Assembly (NCBI GenBank): GCA_021029095.1
Contig: JAJOHG010000427.1
Location: forward strand, 1 to 20,472
From: Phellopilus nigrolimitatus
Lineage: Eukaryota > Basidiomycota > Agaricomycetes > Hymenochaetales > Hymenochaetaceae
DNA: 20,472 nt
Reading direction: 5' to 3'
Numbering within the stretch: the first letter of the stretch is position 1; every line of letters begins with the position of its first letter. Below, in pieces: positions 1 through 8,814 of this stretch. The translations under genes and the position numbers were made by a program. The notes below the pieces were generated by a model. That model was not told the origin of the DNA. It worked only from the letters and a program-made list of their open reading frames with translations, and made no database searches.

Positions 1-122
1 GATTGCAGGTGAGGAGGCGAGCACAGCATGTTCTCCCGGATGTCGAAGATTACAAGCGCGGTGAAGAGGGCCGTCCGGCGGCAGAGCTGCAGGCTGAAGC
101 TTCTGGCTTTGCAGGTGCCTAA
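1..122 (+). CDS. Possible 3' end of an unrecognised gene (partial at left edge)
   Basis: One plus-strand frame is open from the window edge to a TAA at 120-122 and reads like a charged protein tail (it includes HVLPDVEDYKRGEEGRPAAE, then ends ASGFAGA). I do not recognise a family. An alternative reading has a splice donor at 9 (CAG|GTGAGG), which would make the rest intronic. A second small plus-strand open stretch at 325-411 (ADSYLTDSLSLRM..., stop TGA) follows an intron-like segment at 271-324 (GTATGT...CTGCAG), but I could not join it in phase to anything upstream. Treat as a weak call. Confidence 0.25.
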   Translation, partial: LQVRRRAQHVLPDVEDYKRGEEGRPAAELQAEASGFAGA

Positions 123-744
123 TTCTTTTGCGCCGGTGCATGTTTCGACCGTGCGGCGGCAAGGCGCAGTACAACATACAATTCTTACTACAAATCTTCA
201 GGGTGCACAATGCCGCAGTATCGGTTCTGCGACAGGAGTAGAAGGCGGCGCATACCACTGAAGTTCATTGGTATGTTTTCCTCACCTTCTTTCACATCTC
301 GGAATGCTACATCTTTTTCTGCAGGCTGACAGCTACCTCACCGACTCTCTCAGCCTACGTATGTGCATACAGGAAAGAGCTGTTCTTAACCGCGTCGTGG
401 CCGTCATCTGAATAACTACGTTTGCCTGACCTCCTTGCGAGCAATCCCACCGAGTCAGCGCAAGGCTGGTGTCGATAAGTGGCTGTACAGCGGATGCACT
501 GAGACCTCCGCCCCACTTCTCGTCAAAAGTATCCATGTATCCGCCTTCCGAGATACTTGCCCGAATAATCGCAATTGTTTTGCCCTTTTCGTGCGATGAC
601 GACAGGCGCCCTCGAGCTGGGTATAAAGGACCGCTGCTAGCTGCTCGAGTCCGCATCACAACTCTACCTCCAACCTCCATCTACTACCAAGTCTCTTCTC
701 CAACCTCTGATTCCCTGTCCCCATCCAAACCCGCTTTTATCACC
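123..744. other. Intergenic / untranslated DNA upstream of the phosphatase
   Basis: No gene I can defend. It holds the intron-like segment at 271-324 and the short open stretch at 325-411. From about 655 the DNA becomes pyrimidine-rich (CTCCAACCTC-type), typical of a fungal transcription start region and 5' leader for the phosphatase starting at 745. Confidence 0.5.
622..628 (+). promoter_or_regulatory. TATA box of the HAD phosphatase gene
   Basis: TATAAAG lies 117 bp before the ATG at 745 and is followed by a CT-rich stretch running to the start codon. Spacing and context fit a fungal core promoter with a leader of roughly 80-90 nt. The exact start site is inferred. Confidence 0.55.
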
Positions 745-1909
745 ATGCCATCGACCACTTTCCGTGCCGACGCCGTTCTCTTTGACATGGTTCGTCCTTC
801 CTCATCCCCCTTTCCTCTCATTCACTAACACGCCCTCTGTCTCGCAGGACGGCACGCTCACCGACTCCATCGCCGCCGTCGAGGCCGCCTGGGGCGCCGT
901 CGCCGTCGATCTCGGCCTCGACCCCGAAACTGTCATCGCCGCGACGCACGGCAAGCGCGCCATTGACAACCTTGCGTTCTACCGCCCCGAGATCAAAGCG
1001 CACGAGATGGACGCTGCCGTCGAGGCCTTCGAGCAGTCTATCCTTGACTTTGCGGACTCCTTCAAGAAGCGTGCGGAGCGCCACCGTAGCTCCGGCAAGC
1101 CGTCGGCGGGTTTCTCTGCGCGCGCCGGCTTGGACCCGGGCGAGTCGACGCCGGCCCTCTCTCCCACATCCGCCTTCTCCTCGCGCAGTGGCTCGCTCTC
1201 CACGTCCACTCCCTCCTCCTCCACCGACCCCACTACTGGCGCACGGCGCCCCTCCTTCGCAACACGCCTCTCCGACTTACTCGAATCCGCCTTCTCGGAG
1301 GATTCTGTCGTGCCCGTATTCGACGAGTCATCCGACGATAAGCATGGCGACGAGAAGCAGGCGGATGCCGACATCGAGGCCGCATGGGAGACGGAGGCCG
1401 ACAGCGTCGACCGCTCGATCCGCATCCTACCAGGTGTGAGGGATATGATCGAGTGCATACCCGACGGGCGCTACGCCGTCGCTACCAGCGGCGCAAAGAC
1501 TTACGGTTCGTTTCTCCTTATCCTTCTTTCTCTAACTTACAGCGGACTGACACCTTTCGACACAGCCTATGGCGCAATGACGCGTGTCGGCATCACCCCG
1601 CCGCCCGTGACCATCACCGCGGACGACAAGCGGCTGAAGGCGGGCAAGCCCGCGCCGGACCCCTTCCTCCTCGCTGCGTCCTGCCTGGGATTCGACGCAA
1701 AGCGTTGCGTCGTCTTTGAGGACTCGCCATCGGGGATCCGCGCGGGTGTCGCGAGTGGTGCGACCGTCATCGCTGTGTGCACTAGCCACGAGCGCAGCAA
1801 GATCGAAGGGTGCGGTGCGCATTTCGTTGTGGAGGATATGCGGAAAGTGCGGTGCAGGACCGAAGGCGAGGGCAGAACAATGCAGCTTTTGTTTACTGTC
1901 GATCACTGA
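745..1909 (+). CDS. HAD-superfamily glycerol-/sugar-phosphate phosphatase (GPP/DOG type)
   Basis: Three exons: 745-789, 848-1505 and 1566-1909, introns 58 and 60 nt, predicted 348 aa. The first intron interrupts the catalytic motif: exon 1 ends ...VLFDM and exon 2 begins DGTLTDS, giving the HAD motif I DxDGT (nucleophile Asp14, Asp16). Motif II is seen in AVATSGA (Ser about 229), the Lys motif in ADDKRLKAGKPAPDPF, and motif III in CVVFEDSPSGIRAG. This order matches cytosolic yeast Gpp1/Dog2-type enzymes, which hydrolyse glycerol-1-phosphate or 2-deoxyglucose-6-phosphate; substrate is not decidable here. Odd feature: about 110 residues (roughly 95-203) rich in Ser, Thr, Pro and then acidic residues are inserted in the cap region, making the protein about 100 aa longer than the usual 250. 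Intron 2 is a multiple of three without a stop. The ATG at 745 is preferred over 764 because it supplies motif I. Confidence 0.88.
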
Positions 1910-2232
1910 GCCGGGCGCCTTCCTGCTGTTATTCTGTGTCTTTCTCCTGCTACGCACCGTGGATTGTGTTGTTTGATGCCCTGTGTCCTATCCTGTATCC
2001 TGTGGTCCTGTCCTGTCCTGTTTTCCTCTTCAGGCTCAGTGCTTTTACATGTCTGCCCCCGTCCTTTCGATCCCTTTTCTTCACTCTGACCGTGCAATTA
2101 ACGTAAAACTGTCAGATAAATGTTATTCATATGTATTGCTGTTCTTGTTGGCGTGCACAAATTCCCCTCTCTATATCCTAACGCAAGATACATCCGGCTT
2201 CGCAAGAGCGGTATCCTCGTGCTCGAACGCAG
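1910..2232. other. 3' flank of the phosphatase with TCCTG repeats
   Basis: No gene seen. A short degenerate tandem of TCCTG units lies at about 1986-2023 in the presumed 3' untranslated region. AT-rich sequence around 2105-2135 (GATAAATGTTATTCATATG) is a plausible cleavage/polyadenylation region for the phosphatase transcript. Confidence 0.5.
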
Positions 2233-2865
2233 ATGAGTGGATCATCCGGACCACATTTCGGCTGTGCTAGACGTATCACCGTACAATTTATGCAAGCTGT
2301 TAGTTTTGCAATTGAGAGCGGACGGTTTAGAAAGACGGAGGTCTCGGCGAGGTTTCGGCAAAGTCGATGATTTCTATCTAAACCATACCCGATAACTCCG
2401 AGATGACACTCAACATGGCGTTCCTTGGGTCACACATGAAGTGTTGCTAACCACGACGCCTCGGAACGAAAACCTGCACATTCTCTAATTATGTCTTCCA
2501 CCTCGAAAACTAGAAGTCAGTCAGCGACGACGTCGTTAGATGGAACGAGCTGAGTTGATACTGGCGCGGAATCCATGTCTCGAGCTGACATGCTATGGTT
2601 CAGATTGCCCACACACACGACATTGCCGTTGCGGTCGAAGCGACATCTCTGTCAACGAACAGAAGACTAGCGTGGTACAGCTGCCTGTGAAATTTTACAA
2701 GGCTTTCACCGATGAGTCGAAAGGAGCGCTGAATTCCGGTCAGGTCGGATGTAAGATCCTCATACTCATACTGAACAAAATTTCCAGTCAATGAACTATT
2801 TCCGCCTGAGAAGAGTCAGGCGTCGTTTTTCGGTTGCGGGCTAACTCCCAAAAACAAGAACAATC
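2233..2865 (+). pseudogene. Decayed duplicate of the aminotransferase 5' end and its upstream region
   Basis: This block aligns by eye, in the same orientation, with about 6540-7195. Shared landmarks include CAATTGAGAGCGGA upstream, GGCGAGGTTTCGGC, CCGATAACTCCGAGATGACA, the start-codon region, GACGTCGTTAGATGGAAC-like exon 1 sequence, TGTCAACG, GATGAGTCGAA and the exon 3 start (ELFPPEK here, GLFPLEK in the gene). The equivalent ATG is at 2491. It is broken: the exon 1 donor AAG|GTAAGT has become a TGA stop (2551-2553) plus GTTGAT, one base is lost in exon 2 at about 2646-2652 (frameshift), codons are missing near 2710-2730, and similarity fades after about 2865, inside exon 3. Nothing corresponding to the PLP-binding core is present. 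The upstream DNA shared with the parent shows that the copy arose at DNA level, not by retroposition, and intron positions are retained. It may still be transcribed, but cannot encode the enzyme. Confidence 0.85.
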
Positions 2866-2920
2866 TCGAAATTTCACCGGTGGCTCGACAATACGCGTGC
2901 GACAAACATGGCATCGATAC

Positions 2921-2929
2921 TATATAAAG
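2921..2929 (+). promoter_or_regulatory. Isolated TATA-like box reading into the antisense side of the next gene
   Basis: TATATAAAG lies just right of the aminotransferase relic and is followed by purine-rich then pyrimidine-rich DNA. No plus-strand gene follows; any transcript would run into the 3' end of the minus-strand gene at 3117-4872. It could be an antisense or non-coding promoter or a chance match. Confidence 0.3.
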
Positions 2930-3116
2930 GAGAGGAGAAAGGAAGAATGGACAAAACTCCGAGACTCGGACCCCAACTACTACGTTCTTCCCTTTGACTA
3001 CATCGTCGCCTGCCGAACGCTTGCAGAACATAGTTGTTTCGTGGTTGACATCCTCTCGGTCATTGGTCGCCAGCGTCGAATGAAGGGCCTTGCATTGCAG
3101 ACGCACTCGCGCGGGA

Positions 3117-4872
3117 TTATCTACCACGCCTTCTGGTCTTCGGTTTGCCGTCTTTGTTGGCCTTTATCAAAGATTTGGCTTCCTCGGCGGCTTTTTTCGC
3201 GGCGGCTTCCTTCTTCAAACTCTCGATCCGCACACTACGGCGGGAAGGGACTTCTCCAAGCTGGTGGCGTTGTCGCCTTCTGTCAATGCTTGCGGAGGTG
3301 CTCGCCAGCGCGCTTACTGTCTCCACCGGCAGACAACTGACCTGCCTATCTTCGTCGAGATCGGGTCGGGCGACCATCTGCCCTACATTCTCAGATATGT
3401 CCTCGAAGGAATCCCGACGGCGCTTTCTACTGTCGCTGGCGGGATCGGCGACTGTGCCTGGTTGCACGCTGGTGGTGTTCATCGGCAGGCAGGTCTCCTG
3501 TCTATCTTCATAGATATTCTGCTCGTTGGTGTCCTGAATACTCCTGGGAGAGCGGTTTGGAAACTCGACTTTCTCATTTGTGTCCTCAGGAGCGTCGGTG
3601 GAGGGATCCCGCCGTCGCTTTGTTCCCCTGTTCACGGGGGTGTCTGCGTGCGCGTTGGTGGGACTCACTGTTAGGCAGGCCTCCTGTCTGGCTTCATGTG
3701 CCACCTGTTCGGCGAGCCTTTCGGGGGATTTGAAAAGTAGGTCATAACGTTCAATCATGGCCCCTGCCATGTCATCATCTCTATCCATGCATCTGAGGCC
3801 CCAATAGCCGTGTCGGACAAGACGCTGCTTCTCCCAGCCGAGATCGCGAGCCGGGCGTTGCGAAAACGGAAGCCGATAACCATTTCCCCTGCATCCATCA
3901 CCATCCTCGTCCGACTCGCGACCGTTCTCCTGCTCGCGAATGAACGCTTCAATTTCCTCGCTGGTCGGGGGACGCGCATCGGGTGAGATCGTCCAGTCTC
4001 CCTTTGACTGGAGTATTCTCCCGCTGTATGTCGGTACGCCTGTAAGCCGATGAATCCGCCGGTACGCGCCGTGGCCGAGCAACGCGCACGTTAAAACAGA
4101 GTCGAAATGATCCACTAAGTCGAGCCAACCAAGGGTGAAGAGACGGTCGACGGCCTCTGCGGTAAGTGCCTTGTGCGGGGAATCAAAGATGCCATTACTG
4201 ATAAGCCAAAGTATGTAGTGGAACCGAAGGGCCATTTCATACGCAGGGAAAACACTGATACGGCTGGCGTTGTCGATTGCAGACACCTGGAGTACCTGCT
4301 CATTAGCTCAGCTCCGATGGGTGGACAAAGCACGTACCTCTATCCCTTCCGCCGATGTGGCGGACCCAACTCCTTCCATGCCTGCGTCGTCGTCCTCCTC
4401 AAGCAATATTTTGTCGATCATATCGTCGAGCTCCGACCATCTCTCATGCTGTGGGTCTACCAACCCTTGCACTTCGTCCTCGTCACTGGACGTCTCTTCG
4501 AGTGGCTTGGACACCGGTTCGGGCGTTGAGGGTGTATCCGCCTCTATCGAGTTTTGCTTGTTGACCTACACGTGACCTAAGGTCAGCCTTCAGGTCAGTG
4601 GGGGACTCGATAGATGCACGCACCTTGTCTTCGGTCGTTAACGTCTGAATTGTGTCGACAAATGTTGACTGGACGTCGGTGCTTTGTGCGCCGGCGCTGC
4701 CCCAGATGGAAGACCGCCCCATGAAGCTCAGGCCTCCGAATCGGGGGAAAGCGTCAAAGGTGAAGTGGAATGGGGAAGGCGGAGCTTTGTTGTCGGCTGG
4801 GATCTCAGGTGCATCTGTAGTAGGTTCCGAGCGGTCCACGCCTTTGAGAAGACGACGAACTGTCTCTAACAT
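3117..4872 (-). CDS. Unrecognised protein with three internal repeats and basic, probably nuclear, C-terminus
   Basis: Minus strand, three exons: 4872-4624, 4565-4338 and 4286-3117, introns 58 and 51 nt, all junctions phase 0; predicted 548 aa. The first intron shows CTGAC before its acceptor. I recognise no family. Residues 1-83 are hydrophilic with an aromatic patch (FHFTFDAFPRFGG). Residues about 84-159 are acidic (SSDEDEVQG, LEEDDDAG). Residues about 160-290 are the most globular-looking part, with hydrophobic helices (YEMALRFHYILWLISNGIF; FDSVLTCALLGHGAYRRIH). Then come three diverged repeats starting RQEACL (358-363), RQETCLP (421) and RQVSCLP (473), the first two containing KRRRD/RKRRRD, a plausible nuclear localisation signal. 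The tail is a Lys/Ala helix ending KTRRRGR. Start at 4872 is chosen because it gives an in-phase gene; an ATG at 4962 would add an N-terminal extension across an apparent leader intron (donor near 4924). Function unknown. Confidence 0.72.
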
Positions 4873-5537
4873 ATTGCTTTGACAAAGGGTGAGCGCAAGG
4901 AATGCAACTATAGAAAGGCACTCACAAGAATAGCTCAGTTTGTGGCTTGTGGCAAGTAGCAAGTGGACTGAGGGTGGACAATAGCGAAGGGGGTCGCAAA
5001 GGGCTGGGGGTGGTCGTGGATGTTGGAATTCAGGTTAGGGACTGAGCCACACCTGATATTTATGCGCCACAGCCTCGCGTCTAGCACGTGAGCGCGTCGC
5101 GATGGCTCCCATTGTATTTTGCTTATGTCAGTTCTTCGTTCTTTGTTCTTAATCCCTCCCATAATGGAAGGTTCTTAAGGGTGAGTTGTGGATTGTGCTG
5201 GAACCTTCGATGAAGCAAGCAGGTTGACTGTCCTAGGACTGAAGTGCAGATTTACAGAGTAGTCTTGTGAAGTATGCGTGAAGTAAGACAAAATAAATAG
5301 AGCGACTGTCAAGTCTTGGTTTTCTCTTCGCGAGCCAAACAGCAATGAGATACGAATGACTTAGAAATACAGGTGGGTGTAGAAAATTGAGATGGGCTAA
5401 TACAGGGGAAAGCAGTTTACAGTCCGAGAATCTACAGACGTCATTCTTCACAAGTTCGTGTAGGAGCGTCTCATGTCAACTTGTAGACTGGTACAGAATT
5501 TATCAGTCATAATGTAAAATAATAGATAAAAATAGGG
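4873..5537. other. Promoter region of the repeat-containing gene and intergenic DNA
   Basis: No gene seen. On the minus strand a leader intron may run from a GTGAGTG donor near 4924 toward the start codon. Farther out lie a CATAAATA element near 5057-5064 and a CACGTG box at 5085-5090. From about 5160 to 5537 the DNA is AT-rich and featureless, plausibly the old 3' flank of the galactokinase relic. Confidence 0.45.
5085..5090. promoter_or_regulatory. CACGTG (E-box) upstream of the minus-strand repeat gene
   Basis: A palindromic CACGTG lies about 215 bp upstream of the start at 4872, close to a TATA-like CATAAATA on the same strand. CACGTG is the core bound by fungal bHLH factors (for example Cbf1/Pho4 type); which factor acts here is not known. 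Confidence 0.3.
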
Positions 5538-5963
5538 TTACACACCAGTAGCTCCGCTACTCGGCTTCGTAGGGAAGATCGCTTCGGAGAGCTCTTCGCC
5601 TTTCAGGCCGTGGTACGTAGTCCGCATCTTCACGGTGAACTCGGAGACACGCAATTCTTCAACTAGGGAAACCGTGCATCCGCCCCAGCCAACGCCTACA
5701 TGGAGGGATGAGTGAAAGGTACTGATAAGTAATCCGAGTTGATTTCCATCGGTTTACCGGCTCCCGTATGCACCCGCCTCTTTTTTCAGACGCGTGAGCT
5801 GGTGGTCGCCCTCGGCGAGCTCTCGTATACCGCCGTGCAGGAGCCGCCCCGTGTAGACAAACTTCACGTATCTCGAGCACGCGCGGTACCCAAGGAAGGC
5901 ATACTTTGTACGCCTATAGAGGTGGAAGCGGGTTGCCTCGACTGGAAAACGCAAGCAAAATAA
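5538..5963 (-). pseudogene. Galactokinase pseudogene fragment (C-terminal part)
   Basis: Read on the minus strand, pieces of the galactokinase (GHMP kinase) C-terminus appear in correct order but in different frames: RFPVEATRFHLYRRTKYAF (about 5954-5895), then VLEIREVCLHG in a second frame, SCTAVYESSP in a third, back to the first frame for HQLTRLKKEAGAYGSR (about 5805-5758), then an intron-like gap, and finally VGWGGCTVSLVEEL through AIFPTKPSSGATGV with a TAA at 5538-5540. GSRxTGAGWGGCTVxLV is the conserved third GHMP motif region of galactokinases; here the residues linking GSR to GWGG are lost. At least two frameshifts and missing segments rule out a functional product. Nothing resembling the N-terminal two thirds (galactose-binding GRVNLIGEH-type and ATP-binding motifs) is seen upstream, so only the 3' part was copied or survives. 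The last segment keeps an open frame of about 50 codons. Confidence 0.85.
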
Positions 5964-6263
5964 AGATAATCTACTTACTGTCGTGTCGATGGCATGAGCC
6001 TACGCCAATTGTGCCTTTGTCACCTGCGTTTTCGCCGAAGCTCACTACGTTGGGAGGGATGACTATACGGTTCAGGAGGAGTTCAGAAAGACATATGAGA
6101 TATTTCATCTGCTTCATTCGTTGCGCTGGCGAGAAAGAGACTGCACCTAAACAGGCAGAAATTCACAGGGATGAGCCGAGCAGAATAGCATATTAGAGAT
6201 ATCCACAGAGAATGCATCATGGTAATGCCCGGGAAACGAAGAGATATGAGCGATAAAAGACGG
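5964..6263. other. Intergenic DNA right of the galactokinase relic
   Basis: No recognisable gene. A minus-strand stretch around 5990-6090 reads IPPNVVSFGENAGDKGTIGV, which looks protein-like but matches nothing I know and is bounded by stops; it could be more of the decayed locus. Confidence 0.4.
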
Positions 6264-6697
6264 CTAGCTAGACAACGCGTATGTTTCTCGTAGGTCGTCT
6301 GCAATGCCACCGTTGAGATTGTCGAGTGTCTTCATCATCGTCCGGGAACGTTTTCACTAGCTTGGCTAGGCGGTCCGCGAGCTTGACTTGGTCTATGCAC
6401 AGTGTCCTGGATAAAATTAAGACATAAGATGGTTTCCCAGGGAGCGAAATACACAAGCTACATCGTCTCCTCGTGCTCAGGCTTGCCGCTTGATGAACTT
6501 GAAGTACCTTGCATACGCCGACGAGTCGGGTCGACGAGTCGGACAATGTGGACCGTCCGGACACCAATTTCGAGCGTGCTGGGCGTAGCGTCGTACAGTT
6601 TATGCGAGCTGCACGAAAGTGATGTTAGTCTTGCAATTGAGAGCGGATCGGGTGCAAGATGGAGTTTAGTCGGCGAGGTTTCGGCGAAGATCTCCAT
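6264..6697 (-). pseudogene. Coding-like minus-strand debris or small unrecognised gene, divergent from the aminotransferase
   Basis: Three protein-like segments occur in order on the minus strand. First an open frame from an ATG at 6697 (MEIFAETSPTK... then KLYDATPSTLEIGVRTVHIV, RLVDPTRRRMQ). After a possible intron (acceptor TTTATCCAG near 6409) comes DQVKLADRLAKLVKTFPDDD, then after a one-base frame change DNLNGGIADDLRETYALSS with a TAG at 6264-6266. I could not splice these into one frame, so either the model has an intron I mis-see or the gene is broken. No family recognised. Its first part is shared, in decayed form, with the duplicated block at 2233-2490, so it was present when that duplication happened. 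Confidence 0.35.
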
Positions 6698-6828
6698 CCA
6701 AACTCACCCGATAACTCCGAGATGACACTTCAGCATGGCGTTCCTATAGTCGAGTCAGAGTCAGGGACGAGTGTTGCTGAACTGAAAAGGTACGACGCCG
6801 CGCGTCGAAAGCCTCTACATTCTCAAGC

Positions 6829-8814
6829 ATGTCTTTCACCGTCGGTCATGTCACGGAGGAGACGAGAGAGTCAGCGACCTCGTTAGATGGAACAAGCAAG
6901 GTAAGTGTACGGGCAAGAGTTCCATGACTCGGAATGATATTCTATGTTTTAGATTACCCACTCGGACGGCATTCCCATTGTGCTCGATGCAGCATCGCCT
7001 GTCAACGGACAGCGGCCTAGCGTGATGCAACTCCCTGCAAATTTTTACCAGAAATTCATTTCTGATGAGTCGAAGAAAAGGAAGCCGAATCCCAGTCAGA
7101 TCGTCTCTATTTTCTTCATAAAGTGCCTCATATCCTGAACATATCTTCTAGTCCGCGGACTCTTCCCACTCGAGAAACGGCCAGGAGTTATCTCTCTCCT
7201 TGCAGGCAAACCCAACCCCGTTACATTCCCGATCACGAATCTGCAGGTGACAGTCCGTGCACCTTCCTGGGGGACGTCGTCCACTCCAGAAGAGACTACA
7301 CTGGATATCTCCAAGGAGTCTCTTGCCGCAGGACTACAGTACGGTTCGACGGCAGGGTTAGAGCCTTTGGTATCATGGGTCGAAGGCTTACAGGAGTATT
7401 CTCATGGTCGGAAGCAGGGAGAGGGTTGGCGAGTCTCCATGGGATCTGGATCGCAGGATCTTTTGTACAAGGTGAGTCTGCACCGAACTTTTACCTTGAT
7501 TCAAATCTCATTCTGAATTGCAGGCATTCCATGCACTTATAAATCCTGGGGATTCCTTGCTCGTCGAGTCCCCGGTTTATTCGTGAGTGAAGACATTGTA
7601 TCCTTAATGACGATTTTGAACATGCCATCTAGGGGCGTACTCCCAATCGTAGATGAGCTGCGTGGAGAGATCGTGCGTGAGTGTCACTTAAGTCTTTTCA
7701 AAGGCTGTCCGTCCCGTTGACTAGTTTTTCAGCCGTTGAAACGGACTCGGAAGGCATCAAGTCTTCTTTTCTCAGATCTGTCCTGGAGACCTGGCCTTCA
7801 TCCAAACCTCTACCGAAGTTTTTGTACACCGTTCCGGTAAGCTGAAAATTCCATTAATTCTAAAATACTTGAATTTTCTTTTTTTCAAGTATGGCTGCAA
7901 TCCGTCTGGCACGACAGCTTCGACTGAAAGACGCCGAGAAGTTCTCGAGCTGTCTAGAAAATATGATTTCTTGATATTGGAAGGTCCGAAGCATAGCTCG
8001 CGTGGACTTGAATCTGACTCGGAAATTCTAGATGACCCTTATTATTATCTTTACTATGGCAAAGCCGCCCGCCCGCCGTCCTTCTTTACCCTGGAACTCG
8101 AGCAACCGGATGTCGGCCGGGTGCTTCGCTTCGATAGTTTATCAAAAATTTTATCCGCTGGAATTCGGATAGCTTTTGCTTCTGGTCCAGCACCGCTCTT
8201 AGATGCCATAAATCTGCATGTAGGTGTCTTTACGATTGAGCGAATTCTGGCCAACCTGGCCTGATTATTGCACACAGACGGCCTCTGCCAACCTACAAGT
8301 GTCATCTCTCACGCAGGTCATCACTCTCTCTGTGATGCAATCCTGGGGTTACGACGGCTTCAAGACGCACACAGAAGCGGTCGCGGAGTTCTACCGCCAG
8401 AAACGGGACGCTTTCGAGAAAGCGATGCACCACCATCTCAGCGACATCGCTGAATGGAGCACTCCAGAAGCAGGGATGTTCTTCTGGTGCGTATCCAGCA
8501 TTTTGTCGTTTATGGGACGATTTGTTTACTGTGCTTATTTTCACCATTCCCGTGACTTTCACTCCTTCAGGTTCAAACTTCTTCTGAACGATCCTTCCAA
8601 ACCCGCGAGCGTGGTCGATGAAGACTCTGAAGAGCTCATTAGCACGAGGGCGCTTGAGAACGGCGTGCTTGCACTGCCGGGTACTTCTTTCTTAGCGACT
8701 GGCGGTAAGACCGCGTACGTGCGTGCGTCGTTCAGTTTGCTTGAGCAAGATGCGATCGAGGAGGCGCTCAGGAGGCTGAGGGAGGTCATTGTTAAGGCGC
8801 GTGAGGGGTTGTGA
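6829..8814 (+). CDS. PLP-dependent aminotransferase, class I/II (ARO8 / kynurenine-aminoadipate type)
   Basis: Ten exons: 6829-6900, 6953-7094, 7152-7471, 7524-7582, 7633-7676, 7733-7836, 7890-7983, 8032-8219, 8278-8486, 8571-8814; nine introns of 48-84 nt; predicted 491 aa. All junctions keep phase. Family landmarks in order: KPNPIRGLFPLEKRPGVISL and LAGKPNP near the N-terminus, GLQYGSTAG, GSGSQD (PLP phosphate loop), VESPVYSG, YGCNPSG (Asn251 contacting PLP), LEDDPYYYLYYG (Asp279/280 and Tyr), DSLSKILSAGIR with the Schiff-base Lys317, and a late YVRASFS whose Arg binds the substrate carboxylate. Fold type I enzymes of this group are cytosolic or mitochondrial and transaminate aromatic amino acids, kynurenine or 2-aminoadipate with 2-oxoglutarate; the exact substrate cannot be read. 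The start at 6829 is supported by phase and by the matching ATG in the relic at 2491. Introns 7 (48 nt) and 9 (84 nt) are multiples of three without stops. Confidence 0.93.

Noticed and set aside
764..1909. Uninterrupted 381-codon reading of the phosphatase from 764
   Set aside because: It translates both introns. Splicing 790-847 restores the HAD motif DMDGT, and 1506-1565 has proper donor and acceptor.
2540..2794. 84-codon plus-strand open frame taken as a small gene
   Set aside because: It is part of the frameshifted aminotransferase duplicate; its start is an out-of-frame ATG within old exon 1.
3090..3674. 194-codon plus-strand frame with hydrophobic stretches
   Set aside because: It is antisense to the well-supported minus-strand exon (3117-4286) and shares its repeat DNA; no motif or start context.
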